This document shows, one piece after another, positions 27,144-35,932 of a DNA stretch of 64,000 nt (positions are counted from its first letter, which is position 1; the number at the start of each line of letters is the position of its first letter). The position numbers and the translations under genes were made by a program. The notes below the pieces were generated by a model. It saw only the letters and a program-made list of their open reading frames with translations. It ran no database searches and was not told the origin of the DNA. Origin of the DNA: GCA-2731375 sp964590195 (GTDB taxonomy: Bacteria; Pseudomonadota; Alphaproteobacteria; GCA-2731375); contig CAZPWJ010000017.1 of NCBI GenBank assembly GCA_964590195.1, positions 1 to 64,000 of the forward strand, given 5' to 3'.

Positions 27144-28646
27144 ATGTTCGATCTGGGCAGAAGCTTGTTGGCCAGCGTCATGCGCATGCCCGATGCGGTG
27201 GCGATATCCGATGGCGAGAAGATCCTGACCTATCAGGCCTGGCAGGACGATTTTCTGCGCACCGTCGCGGGCCTGGATGCCCGCGGCCTGAAACAGGGCG
27301 ATCATTTCGTCACCGTGCTGCAAAACCGCTATGAAGCCGCCACCCTGCATATGGCGGCGCAGATCGCCGGTTTGGTGATTACGCCGTTGAACTGGCGGGC
27401 TAGTGCGGAAGAACTCGACTATGTCCTGAACGATGCCGAGGCCAAGGCGGTGGTGTTCGAAGCCGCGACCGCCGATCTGGTCGATACCGATATCGAGCGT
27501 ATCAATGTGGACAGTGATTGGGCCGGCCTGCTGGCCCAGCCGCCGGCGCCGGCGGTCTCCCGTGCCACGGTGCGTGATAAATCCGTCATGCTTTACACAT
27601 CCGGCACCACTGGGCGCGGTAAGGGCGTGCCCCGCCGCCAAGGCGCCGAACGTGCGGCGGCCATGGCGCATGTGGCGCAGAACCAATATGCCCGGGGCGA
27701 AGTGACCCTGGGCGTGATGCCCCTGTATCACACCATGGGGGTGCGCTCCCTGCTGGCCTCGGTGCTGATCAACGGCCATTTCGTCTGCCAGCGCCGTTAC
27801 GATCCGCGCGAGGCGCTGACCCTGATCATGGATCACCGCATCACCAATCTTTACCTGGTGCCGACGCTGTATCATGACCTGCTGGCCTCCCCCTTTTTCG
27901 AAGCCACGGATACCTCCTCGGTGCGCAAGCTGGGCTTTGCCGGCCAGGCCATGACCGATGGTCTGTTGCAGGAGTTGGATGCCGCCTTCAAGCCCGAACT
28001 GTTCGTCAATCATTACGGCTCGTCGGAAATTTATACCTTCACCATCGAACCAAACGCGGCAGCCAAACCGGGCTCGGCGGGCAAGGCAGGCCTGAACCAG
28101 GAAATCCGAATTATAGATCTGGATGCCTCCGGCCCCGATGATCTTGTTGATGGATCGGAAGAGGGCCAGATCATAGCCGCTCTTGATGGCGACGAAAGTT
28201 TTGAGGGTTATTGGAAGCGATCGGACGCCGACGAAAAGTCGCTGCACGATGGCTGGTATTATACTGGCGATATCGGCTATCGGGACGAGGACGGCGATAT
28301 TTTCGTCACTGGCCGGGTTGATGATATGATCATCTCCGGTGGCGAAAACATTCTGCCTGTCGAAATCGAAAGCGTGCTGTCCCTGCATCCCGGCGTGGGC
28401 GAGGTCGCTGTCGTCGGCCTGCCCGATCCGCGCTGGGGCCAGGTGGTCACGGCCTTTATCGTGCGCAGAGACGGATTGGGCGACGGGGTAAGCGAAGAGG
28501 CGCTGGATGTGTGGTGCCTGGAATCTGAATTACCCCCCTTCAAACGGCCGCGCGCTTATGTCTTTATCCGGGAGGTGCCGAAATCGCCGGTCGGCAAGAT
28601 CCTGCGCCGCATGTTGGTGGACGGCGAATATGCAATTGAAGAGTAA
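27144..28646 (+). CDS. hmfD: acyl-CoA synthetase, probable 2-furoate-CoA ligase
   Basis: A 500-residue class I adenylate-forming enzyme. Motifs in order: LYTSGTTGRGKGVPR (ATP loop), YGSSEIYTF, GWYYTGDIGYRDEDG, VDDMIISGGENILPVE, and PKSPVGKILRR with the lysine needed for adenylation. It activates a carboxylic acid to its CoA ester; placement right after a molybdenum hydroxylase and before a crotonase matches HmfD. It begins two bases after hmfC. The ATG at 27144 is preferred over a longer upstream frame that overlaps hmfC. A benzoate or other aryl-acid ligase would look similar. Confidence 0.62.
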   Translation: MFDLGRSLLASVMRMPDAVAISDGEKILTYQAWQDDFLRTVAGLDARGLKQGDHFVTVLQNRYEAATLHMAAQIAGLVITPLNWRASAEELDYVLNDAEAKAVVFEAATADLVDTDIERINVDSDWAGLLAQPPAPAVSRATVRDKSVMLYTSGTTGRGKGVPRRQGAERAAAMAHVAQNQYARGEVTLGVMPLYHTMGVRSLLASVLINGHFVCQRRYDPREALTLIMDHRITNLYLVPTLYHDLLASPFFEATDTSSVRKLGFAGQAMTDGLLQELDAAFKPELFVNHYGSSEIYTFTIEPNAAAKPGSAGKAGLNQEIRIIDLDASGPDDLVDGSEEGQIIAALDGDESFEGYWKRSDADEKSLHDGWYYTGDIGYRDEDGDIFVTGRVDDMIISGGENILPVEIESVLSLHPGVGEVAVVGLPDPRWGQVVTAFIVRRDGLGDGVSEEALDVWCLESELPPFKRPRAYVFIREVPKSPVGKILRRMLVDGEYAIEE

Positions 28647-28668
28647 GAAAACTAGGAGTTAGAAGCGA

Positions 28669-29478
28669 ATGTCCACGTCCTTTGAAAGTCAGCGGGCCAA
28701 GTTGTTGGAAAATCTCGACGGGTTCCGGGTGGAGATCAATCCGGAAAAGGAGCGGGCGGATATCATTCTCGACCGCCCGCCCCTGAACGTGATCGAGATC
28801 CCCCAGCGTGATCAGTTGCGCCTGGTCTTCGAGGAGCTGGACCACGACGACCGGGTCCGCGTCATCGTACTGCGTGCCGAGGGCAAGCATTTCAGTTCGG
28901 GCGGGAACATCGCGGGCTTTTTGGCGGCCTCGCCGGAGCATGTGTCCGAACTGGCAAACAACATCGCCGCGCCGGCGCGTTGCCACAAACCCGTGGTGGC
29001 GCAGATCCGCGGCTATAGTTTTGGCGTTGGTTTCGAGCTGCCCCTGGCCTGTGATTTCCGCATCTGTTCCGAGACGGCGCAATTCGCCCTGCCGGAACAG
29101 CGCATCGGGCAAATTCCGGGCTCGGGCGGTTCCATTCGCCTGCTGCACATGATCGGTATCCAACGGACCAAGGACATGACCTTCCGCTCGCGCCGGGTAT
29201 CGGGGGCCGAGGCCAAGGATTGGGGCATCGTGCTGGACTGCGTGCCTGACGACAAGCTGGAAGAGACCGTGGATGCCTTCGTCGATGAGCTGCGGGAATT
29301 CTCGCCCCTGGCGCAACGCACCATCAAGGGCGTGCTGAACGCGGCGCAGAACACTACGGTCGAGGCCGGTATCGAGATCGAAGGCAATGCCTATGGCCGC
29401 CTGCGCATGTCGGAGGATTTCAAGGAGGGCGTGGAAGCCTTCCACGGCAAGCGCAAGGCTGTCTTCCGGGGCGTCTAA
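28669..29478 (+). CDS. hmfE: crotonase-family protein, probable 2-oxoglutaroyl-CoA hydrolase
   Basis: A 269-residue enoyl-CoA hydratase/isomerase-family protein. The two oxyanion-hole segments are HFSSGGNIAGFL and GYSFGVGFELPLACDF. Length and fold are standard; the usual hydratase glutamates are not clearly placed, which would suit a hydrolase or another variant reaction. In the furoate pathway the fifth gene, hmfE, encodes a crotonase-type 2-oxoglutaroyl-CoA hydrolase, and the position here is the same. A TAGGAG site precedes the ATG. Confidence 0.6.
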   Translation: MSTSFESQRAKLLENLDGFRVEINPEKERADIILDRPPLNVIEIPQRDQLRLVFEELDHDDRVRVIVLRAEGKHFSSGGNIAGFLAASPEHVSELANNIAAPARCHKPVVAQIRGYSFGVGFELPLACDFRICSETAQFALPEQRIGQIPGSGGSIRLLHMIGIQRTKDMTFRSRRVSGAEAKDWGIVLDCVPDDKLEETVDAFVDELREFSPLAQRTIKGVLNAAQNTTVEAGIEIEGNAYGRLRMSEDFKEGVEAFHGKRKAVFRGV

Positions 29479-29481
29479 GCG

Positions 29482-30297
29482 GTGAAGCCGCCGGCCTTTG
29501 AATATCTTGCGCCGGCCTCGTTGGACGAGGCCATCGCCGCTCTGGCGGATGACGAGGCGAAGGTTCTGGCCGGCGGGCAAAGCCTGGTGCCGATGCTGAA
29601 CTTTCGCCTGTTGGCGCCGTCCTTGCTGGTTGATATTGGCCGCATCCCCGGCCTGGATTACGTCGAGGATGATGGTGCCGGCGGTTTACGGATCGGCGCC
29701 CTGACCCGGCATCATTCGCTGGAAACATCTACGTCGATACAGCAGCGTTTTCCCGTGCTGCATGCCGCCATGCAGTACGTCGCCCATCTGGCGATCCGCA
29801 ATCGCGGCACTATTGGCGGCAGTCTCTGCCACGGTGATCCGGCGGCGGAGTTGCCGGGCCTGATGCTGTTGCTGGATGCCAAGCTGAAGACAACGCAACG
29901 GACCATCGCGGCAGCGGACTTCTATCAGGGCGCCTTGGATACGGCGTTGGCGGAAGATGAAATCCTGACGGAAATTCAGCTACCTGCGTTGCTTGGCGCG
30001 ACTGGTTGGGGCTTCGAGGAATTCGCCCGACGCTCCGGCGACTTTGCCTTGACGGCGGTCGGCGCCACGGTTGGGGACGAGGTCAGGATCGTGGCGATCG
30101 GCGCCCATGATACGCCGCTGCGCCTAAGCAATGCCGAGGCATCGTATCCGGATATGGACGCGGTGGTCGCGGCGGCGCGGGAGGCCGTCTCGCCGAATGA
30201 TGATTTGCATGCATCGGCGGATTATCGCCGTCACCTGGTGGGCGTTCTGACCCGGCGGGCCCTGGCGGCGGCAGAGGAAAGGGCGGCGGCGCCATGA
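29482..30297 (+). CDS. FAD-binding subunit of a second molybdenum hydroxylase
   Basis: A 271-residue CoxM-type FAD subunit with GGQSLVPMLNFRLLAPS and RGTIGGSLCHGDPAAELP. It starts with GTG three bases after the crotonase stop, so it probably belongs to the same transcript. It begins a second complete enzyme in the order FAD-2Fe2S-large, different from the order of the first set. This suggests that the two enzymes came from separate sources rather than from a tandem duplication. Confidence 0.82.
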   Translation: MKPPAFEYLAPASLDEAIAALADDEAKVLAGGQSLVPMLNFRLLAPSLLVDIGRIPGLDYVEDDGAGGLRIGALTRHHSLETSTSIQQRFPVLHAAMQYVAHLAIRNRGTIGGSLCHGDPAAELPGLMLLLDAKLKTTQRTIAAADFYQGALDTALAEDEILTEIQLPALLGATGWGFEEFARRSGDFALTAVGATVGDEVRIVAIGAHDTPLRLSNAEASYPDMDAVVAAAREAVSPNDDLHASADYRRHLVGVLTRRALAAAEERAAAP

Positions 30298-30758
30298 TCA
30301 AGCTTACCGTCAATGGTGTCGCGTACGAGCGAGAGGTGGAGCCGCGCCTGTCGCTGGCGGATTTTCTGCGTCATGAACTGGGACTGACCGGCACCCATGT
30401 GGGCTGCGAGCAGGGCGTCTGCGGCGCCTGTACGATTATCCTGAATGGCGACAGCGTGCGGTCCTGTCTGTGCTTTGCCGTGCAGGCGGACGGTTGCGAG
30501 ATCGAGACCGTGGAAGGGCTGGGCACGGTCGAAAACATGGACCCGCTGCAGAAATCATTCCAGGAGCATCACGCCTTGCAGTGCGGCTTTTGCACGCCGG
30601 GCATGTTGATGACCGGCGTGGATCTGTTGCGTAAGTACCCGTTGGCAACAGACGAAGAAATCCGCGAGGGCCTATCGGGTAATCTCTGCCGCTGCACCGG
30701 CTATGAACATGTGGTGCGGGCGATCCGATCGGTGGTGGAGGCCAAAGGTGGAAGTTGA
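30294..30758 (+). CDS. 2Fe-2S subunit of a second molybdenum hydroxylase
   Basis: A 154-residue CoxS-type protein with GCEQGVCGACTIILNGDSVRSC for the first cluster and CGFCTPGM and CRCTGYEH for the second. It overlaps the FAD subunit by four bases and the large subunit by eleven. It is clearly diverged from the first CoxS in the window outside the cysteine motifs. Confidence 0.85.
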   Translation: MIKLTVNGVAYEREVEPRLSLADFLRHELGLTGTHVGCEQGVCGACTIILNGDSVRSCLCFAVQADGCEIETVEGLGTVENMDPLQKSFQEHHALQCGFCTPGMLMTGVDLLRKYPLATDEEIREGLSGNLCRCTGYEHVVRAIRSVVEAKGGS

Positions 30759-33111
30759 AGCCAGGCCAAAGATCATCGGCGCCCGTGTGCAGCGGGTTGA
30801 AGATCCGCGCCTGTTGACCGGGCACGGCACCTTCATTGATGACATCAATCTGCCCGGCACTTTGCATATTGCTTTTGCCCGCAGTGATTACGGCCATGCC
30901 CGCATTACCGGTATCGAGGTGGCGGAGGCCGTCGCCATGCCCGGCGTGTACGGGGTTTTTACCGCCCATGATATCGATGGCCTGATCAATCCCATAAGGG
31001 CCACCTCGCGCATGGTGGATTATCACGCCACGGAGCTGCCCGTGCTGGCGGCCCAAAAAGTCCGCTTCGTGGGCGAGCCGGTTGTCGCCGTAGTGGCGGA
31101 GAGCCGACATCTGGCGGAAGATGCGGTCGAGCGGATTGCCATCAGCTATGAAGAACTTGGTGTCGTAATTGATCCCGTCGCCGCCGCCGAACCAGATGCA
31201 CCGGTGCTGCACGAAGACGTGGGCGGCAACGTCATTTTGACTCGCACATTCGAGCGTGGCGAGGTGGATGATGCTATTGCCTCGGCGCCCATCCGTGTTG
31301 GCGATAGCTTCCGGATGCATCGCAAGACTCCAACCGCGATGGAGAACCGGGGCTATCTGGCGGACTATGATCAGGGCCGCCGCGCCCTGACCCTGCATTC
31401 TACATCCCAGGTGCCCGGCGTGGTCCGCGATGCCCTGGTTGAGATGCTGGATATTCCGGGCAACCGTCTGCGCGTGGTGGCGCCCGATGTAGGCGGTGGC
31501 TTCGGCGGCAAGGGCGCGCTGTACCGCGAGGAAGTGCTGGTCTGTGTCCTGGCGCGTCTGCTGGGCCGGCCCGTGAAGTGGCTGTCGGACCGCATGGAAG
31601 ACCTGATGAGCACCAATCAGGCTTTCGACGAACATATCGAGGCTGAACTGGCTTGCGACGAACAGGGCCATATTCTGGGCCTGCGCGCGGACGTGACCGG
31701 TGATGTGGGTGCTTATTCCGCCTATCCCTGGACGGCCACGGTAGAGCCGGTGCAGGTGGTCTCGTTCCTGCCGGGGCCCTATCGGGTGCCCAGCTACCGG
31801 GGCCGGGTGCGGGGCGTTACCACGTCAAAGGCGCCCATGGGGGCCTATCGCGGCGTCGGCCGGCCCATATCGACCTTTGTCATGGAACGGCTGATCGATA
31901 TGGCGGCCGCGAAACTGTCCCTTGATCCGTTGGAGATGCGCCGGCGCAACATGGTCCGGGCGGAGGAATTTCCCTACAAGGCCGCCTCCGGCATTGTCTG
32001 GGACCGGGCCGGCTTCATGGAATGTCTGGATGCGGTTACCGAACGTCTGGATTACCAAGGCTTGCGGGCGCAACAGGCAGAGGCGCGGGCCCAGGGCCGC
32101 TGGGTCGGGATCGGGCTGGCGTCTTATGCCGAGCTTACCGGTCTGGGCTCGCGCATCGCCGTGGCACCGGGCATGCCGGTCAACACAGGCACGGAAAGCG
32201 CCAATATACGCATTGATTCCTCCGGCGCCGTAACCGCCTATTTCGGCATCGCCTCCCACGGCCAGGGCCTGGAGACGACCTTGGCGCAGGTGGTGGCCGA
32301 GGAACTGGGTGTCCGGGTCGAGGATGTGGACGTGATCCATGGCGACAGTGCCGTCGTCGCCCACGGCACCGGCACCTATGCTTCGCGCTCGACCGTGTTG
32401 GCCGGTGGTGCCGCGATCATGTCCGCGCGCGCGGTGCGGGAGCAGGTGTTAAAGGCGGCCTCCCATATTCTGGAAGCGGATGCGGGCGATATCGATGCCG
32501 TCGGCGGCAGGATTTTCGTCAAGGGCACGGACCGGGGCTTGAGTTTCCGCGACCTGGCCCGCGCGGTCTATTCCGAGATGGGCCGCCTGCCCAAGGACGT
32601 GCGCGAGGATATCGAGCTTGAAGCGACCCGCACCTACGACCCCTATTTTGGCACGGCCACCCCGGCCACGCATCTGACCATGGTCGAGATCGATCCGGAA
32701 ACCTATCAGGTGAAAATCCTGCGCTATGGTGTGGCCGAGGATTGCGGCAGGATCATCAATCCATTGATTGCCGACGGCCAGGTCCATGGCGGTGTCGCCC
32801 AGGGCATCGGCGCGGCCTTGCTGGAGGAGGTAGTCTACGATCAAAGCGGACAGATCCTAACCGCCAGCCTGATGGATTACGTGGTTCCCACGGCGGCGGA
32901 AATCCCAAGCATGGAAGTCATCCATCTGGAGACGGAGCTGCCCAACAACATCGGCGGCTTTCGCGGCATGGGAGAGGGCGGTACGATCGGCGCGCCGGCG
33001 GCGATCGCCAACGCCATCAGCGATGCCTTGGCGCCCTTGGATATCGGCATTAATGAATTGCCGGCCACGGCGGAGCGTCTGTTCCGTCTGGTCAGCGCGC
33101 AACAGGAGTAG
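30748..33111 (+). CDS. molybdenum hydroxylase large subunit (CoxL form II-like)
   Basis: A 787-residue Mo-cofactor subunit. It starts with IGARVQRVEDPRLLTGHGTF; the active-site loop is A366-Y-R-G-V-G-R372, of the form II type AYRGAGR and not the AYxCSFR loop of true CO dehydrogenase; E743 in GMGEGG is the catalytic Glu. It therefore hydroxylates an organic substrate rather than CO. I start it at the GTG at 30748, inside the end of the 2Fe-2S gene. It has no fused CoxG domain, unlike the other large subunit. The substrate is unknown; a second step of the same pathway is a reasonable guess. Confidence 0.82.
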   Translation: MEVEARPKIIGARVQRVEDPRLLTGHGTFIDDINLPGTLHIAFARSDYGHARITGIEVAEAVAMPGVYGVFTAHDIDGLINPIRATSRMVDYHATELPVLAAQKVRFVGEPVVAVVAESRHLAEDAVERIAISYEELGVVIDPVAAAEPDAPVLHEDVGGNVILTRTFERGEVDDAIASAPIRVGDSFRMHRKTPTAMENRGYLADYDQGRRALTLHSTSQVPGVVRDALVEMLDIPGNRLRVVAPDVGGGFGGKGALYREEVLVCVLARLLGRPVKWLSDRMEDLMSTNQAFDEHIEAELACDEQGHILGLRADVTGDVGAYSAYPWTATVEPVQVVSFLPGPYRVPSYRGRVRGVTTSKAPMGAYRGVGRPISTFVMERLIDMAAAKLSLDPLEMRRRNMVRAEEFPYKAASGIVWDRAGFMECLDAVTERLDYQGLRAQQAEARAQGRWVGIGLASYAELTGLGSRIAVAPGMPVNTGTESANIRIDSSGAVTAYFGIASHGQGLETTLAQVVAEELGVRVEDVDVIHGDSAVVAHGTGTYASRSTVLAGGAAIMSARAVREQVLKAASHILEADAGDIDAVGGRIFVKGTDRGLSFRDLARAVYSEMGRLPKDVREDIELEATRTYDPYFGTATPATHLTMVEIDPETYQVKILRYGVAEDCGRIINPLIADGQVHGGVAQGIGAALLEEVVYDQSGQILTASLMDYVVPTAAEIPSMEVIHLETELPNNIGGFRGMGEGGTIGAPAAIANAISDALAPLDIGINELPATAERLFRLVSAQQE

Positions 33112-33116
33112 AAAAC

Positions 33117-33875
33117 ATGGATTTAGGACTTAAGGGCAAAGTGGCTCTGGTTACCGGCGGGGCGCGGGACGTGGGCCGGGAAATCGTTCTGGCGCTGGCC
33201 AATGAAGGCGCGGCGGTGGCGATCAACTATCGCGGCTCGGAAGCGGCGGCGAATGCTTTGGTGGCCGAGATCAACGAAGCGGGCGGCACGGCGCGGGGCT
33301 ATGGCGCCGATGTCACCGACTATGATGCGACCAAGGCCATGATCGAACAGATTGTCGGCGACTTTGGCCGCTTGGATGTGCTGGTCAACAACGCTGGTTA
33401 TGTCACGCCGCAGAAATTTGTCGAGACCACGCCGGCGGATTGGCATGCTCAGATTGATGTTGGCCTGTATGGCGTCATCCATTGTTGTCATGCTGCCGTG
33501 CCGCATCTGGCGGCGTCCGGCGATGGGCGCATTATCTCCCTTGCCGGCGACTCCGCGCGTGTCGGCGAGAAGAACCTGGCGATCACGGCGGCGTCCCGTG
33601 GCGGCGTGTTGTCCCTGACCAAATCTCTGGCCAAGGAGCTGGGCCGCGACGGCATCACCGTCAATGCAGTTGCCCTGGGCCTGGTGGAGACCAGCCACAG
33701 CAACAGGGAATGGCTGGATGCCAACATGTCCAAGATCGTGCGCAACTATCCCACGGGCCGGATCGGGCAGGCGGATGATATCGCACCCACCATCGCGTTT
33801 CTTGCCTCATCAGGCGCCAGCTGGATAACCGGGCAAATCGTATCTGTTAGTGGCGGTTACAGCACGGTCGGGTAA
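33117..33875 (+). CDS. SDR-family protein lacking the catalytic Tyr and Lys
   Basis: A 252-residue short-chain dehydrogenase/reductase-like protein. The cofactor loop reads TGGARDVGREI and NNAG is present, but where the family has Tyr-x-x-x-Lys the sequence is T157-A-A-S-R161. The surrounding residues (SLAGDSARVGEK before, GGVLSLTKSLAKELG after) keep the fold, so this is not a frameshift. It may bind nucleotide without reducing, or use other residues. AGGAG precedes the ATG and the gene follows the large subunit by five bases, so it is likely in the same operon. Confidence 0.8.
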   Translation: MDLGLKGKVALVTGGARDVGREIVLALANEGAAVAINYRGSEAAANALVAEINEAGGTARGYGADVTDYDATKAMIEQIVGDFGRLDVLVNNAGYVTPQKFVETTPADWHAQIDVGLYGVIHCCHAAVPHLAASGDGRIISLAGDSARVGEKNLAITAASRGGVLSLTKSLAKELGRDGITVNAVALGLVETSHSNREWLDANMSKIVRNYPTGRIGQADDIAPTIAFLASSGASWITGQIVSVSGGYSTVG

Positions 33876-33920
33876 GATACCCGTGTCGTCGGAGACACAA
33901 ATAACAGGGAGGCTATCGTT

Positions 33921-34310
33921 ATGAACGAATTCGTAAATCCCAAGGCCAACGCCAAACCGGCAGGCGCCTATTCCCACAGTGTGAAAGTGCCGGCGGGCGC
34001 CGAATGGCTGGTCATAGCCGGCCAGGTTGGCATCGATGGCAAGGGCAAGCTGCAGGCCGGTATCCGTAAGCAGGCGGAGCAGTGCTTTCGCAATATTCTC
34101 AATTGCCTGAAGGAAAACGGCATGGCCAAGAAGCACCTGGTCAAGTTCACCGTCTTCCTAACCGATCCGCGCAGTATCGATGACTATCGCGCGGCCCGCA
34201 AAAAGGTCATCGGCGATGCCACCCTGCCGGCATCCACATTGTTGATTGTCGATGGCCTGGCCTCGCCGGATATGTTGATCGAGATTGAGGCGACCGCCGC
34301 AAAGGCCTGA
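33921..34310 (+). CDS. RidA-family protein
   Basis: A 129-residue RidA/YjgF/UK114-type protein. Family stretches are PAGAYSHSVKVPAGAEWLVIAGQVGIDGKG at the start and MLIEIEATAAKA at the end. In true RidA enamine/imine deaminases an Arg precedes this last segment (VARLPKD); here the aligned stretch is VDGLASPD and the Arg is absent, so deaminase activity is doubtful. A GGGAGG ribosome site precedes the ATG. Its place in a catabolic operon suggests handling of a reactive intermediate. Confidence 0.82.
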   Translation: MNEFVNPKANAKPAGAYSHSVKVPAGAEWLVIAGQVGIDGKGKLQAGIRKQAEQCFRNILNCLKENGMAKKHLVKFTVFLTDPRSIDDYRAARKKVIGDATLPASTLLIVDGLASPDMLIEIEATAAKA

Positions 34311-34329
34311 CCGAAGTAGGAGCGTCGTC

Positions 34330-35214
34330 ATGACGGATATCGATACCGGCCTGAACGTCTGGCAGATGACCTCCAATCATAACCGGATGATCGAGCTTCA
34401 GGCCGACACCTCGCCGGCCCGTGATGGGCCGGTGGAGGTGGCGTTTTACGGCAGCTCGGCCTTTCGCATTACCTCGCCCAAGGGTGTCAGCGTGATGATC
34501 GATCCCTGGCGCAATCATCCTTCGCGCACGTGGGATTGGTATTTCCATGACTTTCCCATCACTGCCGTGGATATCGGCGTCTCGACCCATGCCCATTTCG
34601 ATCATGACGCCCTGCACCGCCTGGACGCCCATGTATTGCTCGACCGTCTGATCGGCATGTATTCGTTCGGCGATATGACCATCTATGGCCTGGCGGACAA
34701 GCATGCCACTGATTCAAGCTGTGCCCTCTATGACTTCAAGAAAGTGCACAAGCATTTCAACGGCACTGAAATCGAGCCGCCGAACAATCCCCGCTCATGG
34801 GATCATTGCCTGATAGTGGTGGAGACAGGCGGCATGCGCATCGTCCATTGGGGCGACAACCGCCATAACCCGCCCGACGATATCTGGAAGGCCCTGGGCC
34901 ATATCGATATCGCGCTGCTGCCCGTGGATGCCTCGCAGCATGTCATGGGGCACGTGCATGTGCAGTCGATTGTTGATCGGTTGCAGCCCCGTGTCGTGGT
35001 GCCTAGCCACTATTACATATGGGACGTGGTGCAGCGGCAAAGCACCCTGCAGACGGCGGAGGCCTGGGTGACCGAGCGCGAAGAATATGTCGAGCGCATT
35101 GCCGGCCCAAAACGGATCTACAATATTGGAGACATGGATAAAATGGAGGGGGCCATACATTACTTTGGCGACCACGTGGCCTTTGACAAGGCGGCCTGGA
35201 TGGAAGGGAAATAG
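34330..35214 (+). CDS. MBL-fold metallo-hydrolase
   Basis: A 294-residue metallo-beta-lactamase-fold protein. The metal motif is H87-A-H89-F-D91-H92, followed by a later VHWGDN (Asp ligand) and VVPSHYYIWD (last His). An N-terminal strand VAFYGSSAFRITSPKGVSVMIDPW is typical of the UlaG-like/L-ascorbate-6-phosphate lactonase branch. GTAGGAG lies before the ATG at 34330. In this operon a lactone or ester hydrolysis step is plausible; the substrate is unknown. Confidence 0.8.
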   Translation: MTDIDTGLNVWQMTSNHNRMIELQADTSPARDGPVEVAFYGSSAFRITSPKGVSVMIDPWRNHPSRTWDWYFHDFPITAVDIGVSTHAHFDHDALHRLDAHVLLDRLIGMYSFGDMTIYGLADKHATDSSCALYDFKKVHKHFNGTEIEPPNNPRSWDHCLIVVETGGMRIVHWGDNRHNPPDDIWKALGHIDIALLPVDASQHVMGHVHVQSIVDRLQPRVVVPSHYYIWDVVQRQSTLQTAEAWVTEREEYVERIAGPKRIYNIGDMDKMEGAIHYFGDHVAFDKAAWMEGK

Positions 35215-35215
35215 T

Positions 35216-35842
35216 ATGGATGCCTCGATCATCCTGATCAGCGTCTTTGGCATTTTCATCCCGGCCCTGATGCTGCCGGGGCCGGACTTCGTGGCCGTTG
35301 TCCGCTCTTCCATGACCAGGGGAACCAGGGCCGGTCTGTGGACCACGTTGGGCGTCTCGCTCTGCCTTGGCCTCTATGCCACGGCGTCTTTGTTGGGGCT
35401 GTCGGCAATCCTGGTGCAATACCAGTGGCTGGCCTGGCTGGTGCGTATCCTGGGCGCCAGCTATTTGATCTATCTGGGCTTGCGCCTGATCTTCATGAAA
35501 TCAGAGACCTTGGAGATCCCCGCGCAGCGTGCCGATAGCGGGCATGCCTTTCGCTTTGGCTTTTTCGTGACCCTGACCAATCCCAAGGCCATCGTTCTGT
35601 TCGCCTCGGTCTTTGCTACCTCGGTCACGGCGGCGACGCCGGTCTGGCTGATGGTGCTGATGATCGGTCTGGTCTTCGCCGCCGCCCTTGTTTGGTACAG
35701 TCTGGTCAGCCTGTTCATGTCCTCGGCGCCCGTCATGCGCCGGTTCAGCCACGCCCGCCATTGGATCGAACGGGCCGCGGGCGTGGTCTTCATCGCCATT
35801 GGCGGCCGGATTCTCGGCGACTCCCGCCTTTCGGGTCTATAG
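35216..35842 (+). CDS. LysE-family exporter
   Basis: A 208-residue membrane protein of the LysE/RhtB amino-acid exporter family, with about six predicted helices and the family motif LMLPGPDFVAVVRSSMTRGTRAG after the first helix, then GFFVTLTNPKAIVLFASVFA. It starts one base after the MBL gene stop, so the two are coupled. Proteins of this type export amino acids or homoserine-like compounds; an exporter in a catabolic operon may relieve build-up of an intermediate. Confidence 0.85.
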   Translation: MDASIILISVFGIFIPALMLPGPDFVAVVRSSMTRGTRAGLWTTLGVSLCLGLYATASLLGLSAILVQYQWLAWLVRILGASYLIYLGLRLIFMKSETLEIPAQRADSGHAFRFGFFVTLTNPKAIVLFASVFATSVTAATPVWLMVLMIGLVFAAALVWYSLVSLFMSSAPVMRRFSHARHWIERAAGVVFIAIGGRILGDSRLSGL

Positions 35843-35932
35843 GCGCATTTTCCCAACACGGATTTTGTTGACATCAGCATGCAATGCCGCGATTTGAGAG
35901 CGGCGCTATTTTGTAACGGAGTATGAACGGCA

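Noticed and set aside
30748..33111. Calling the second large subunit a true CO dehydrogenase
   Set aside because: The active-site loop is AYRGVGR; form I CO dehydrogenase has AYxCSFR with a Cys.
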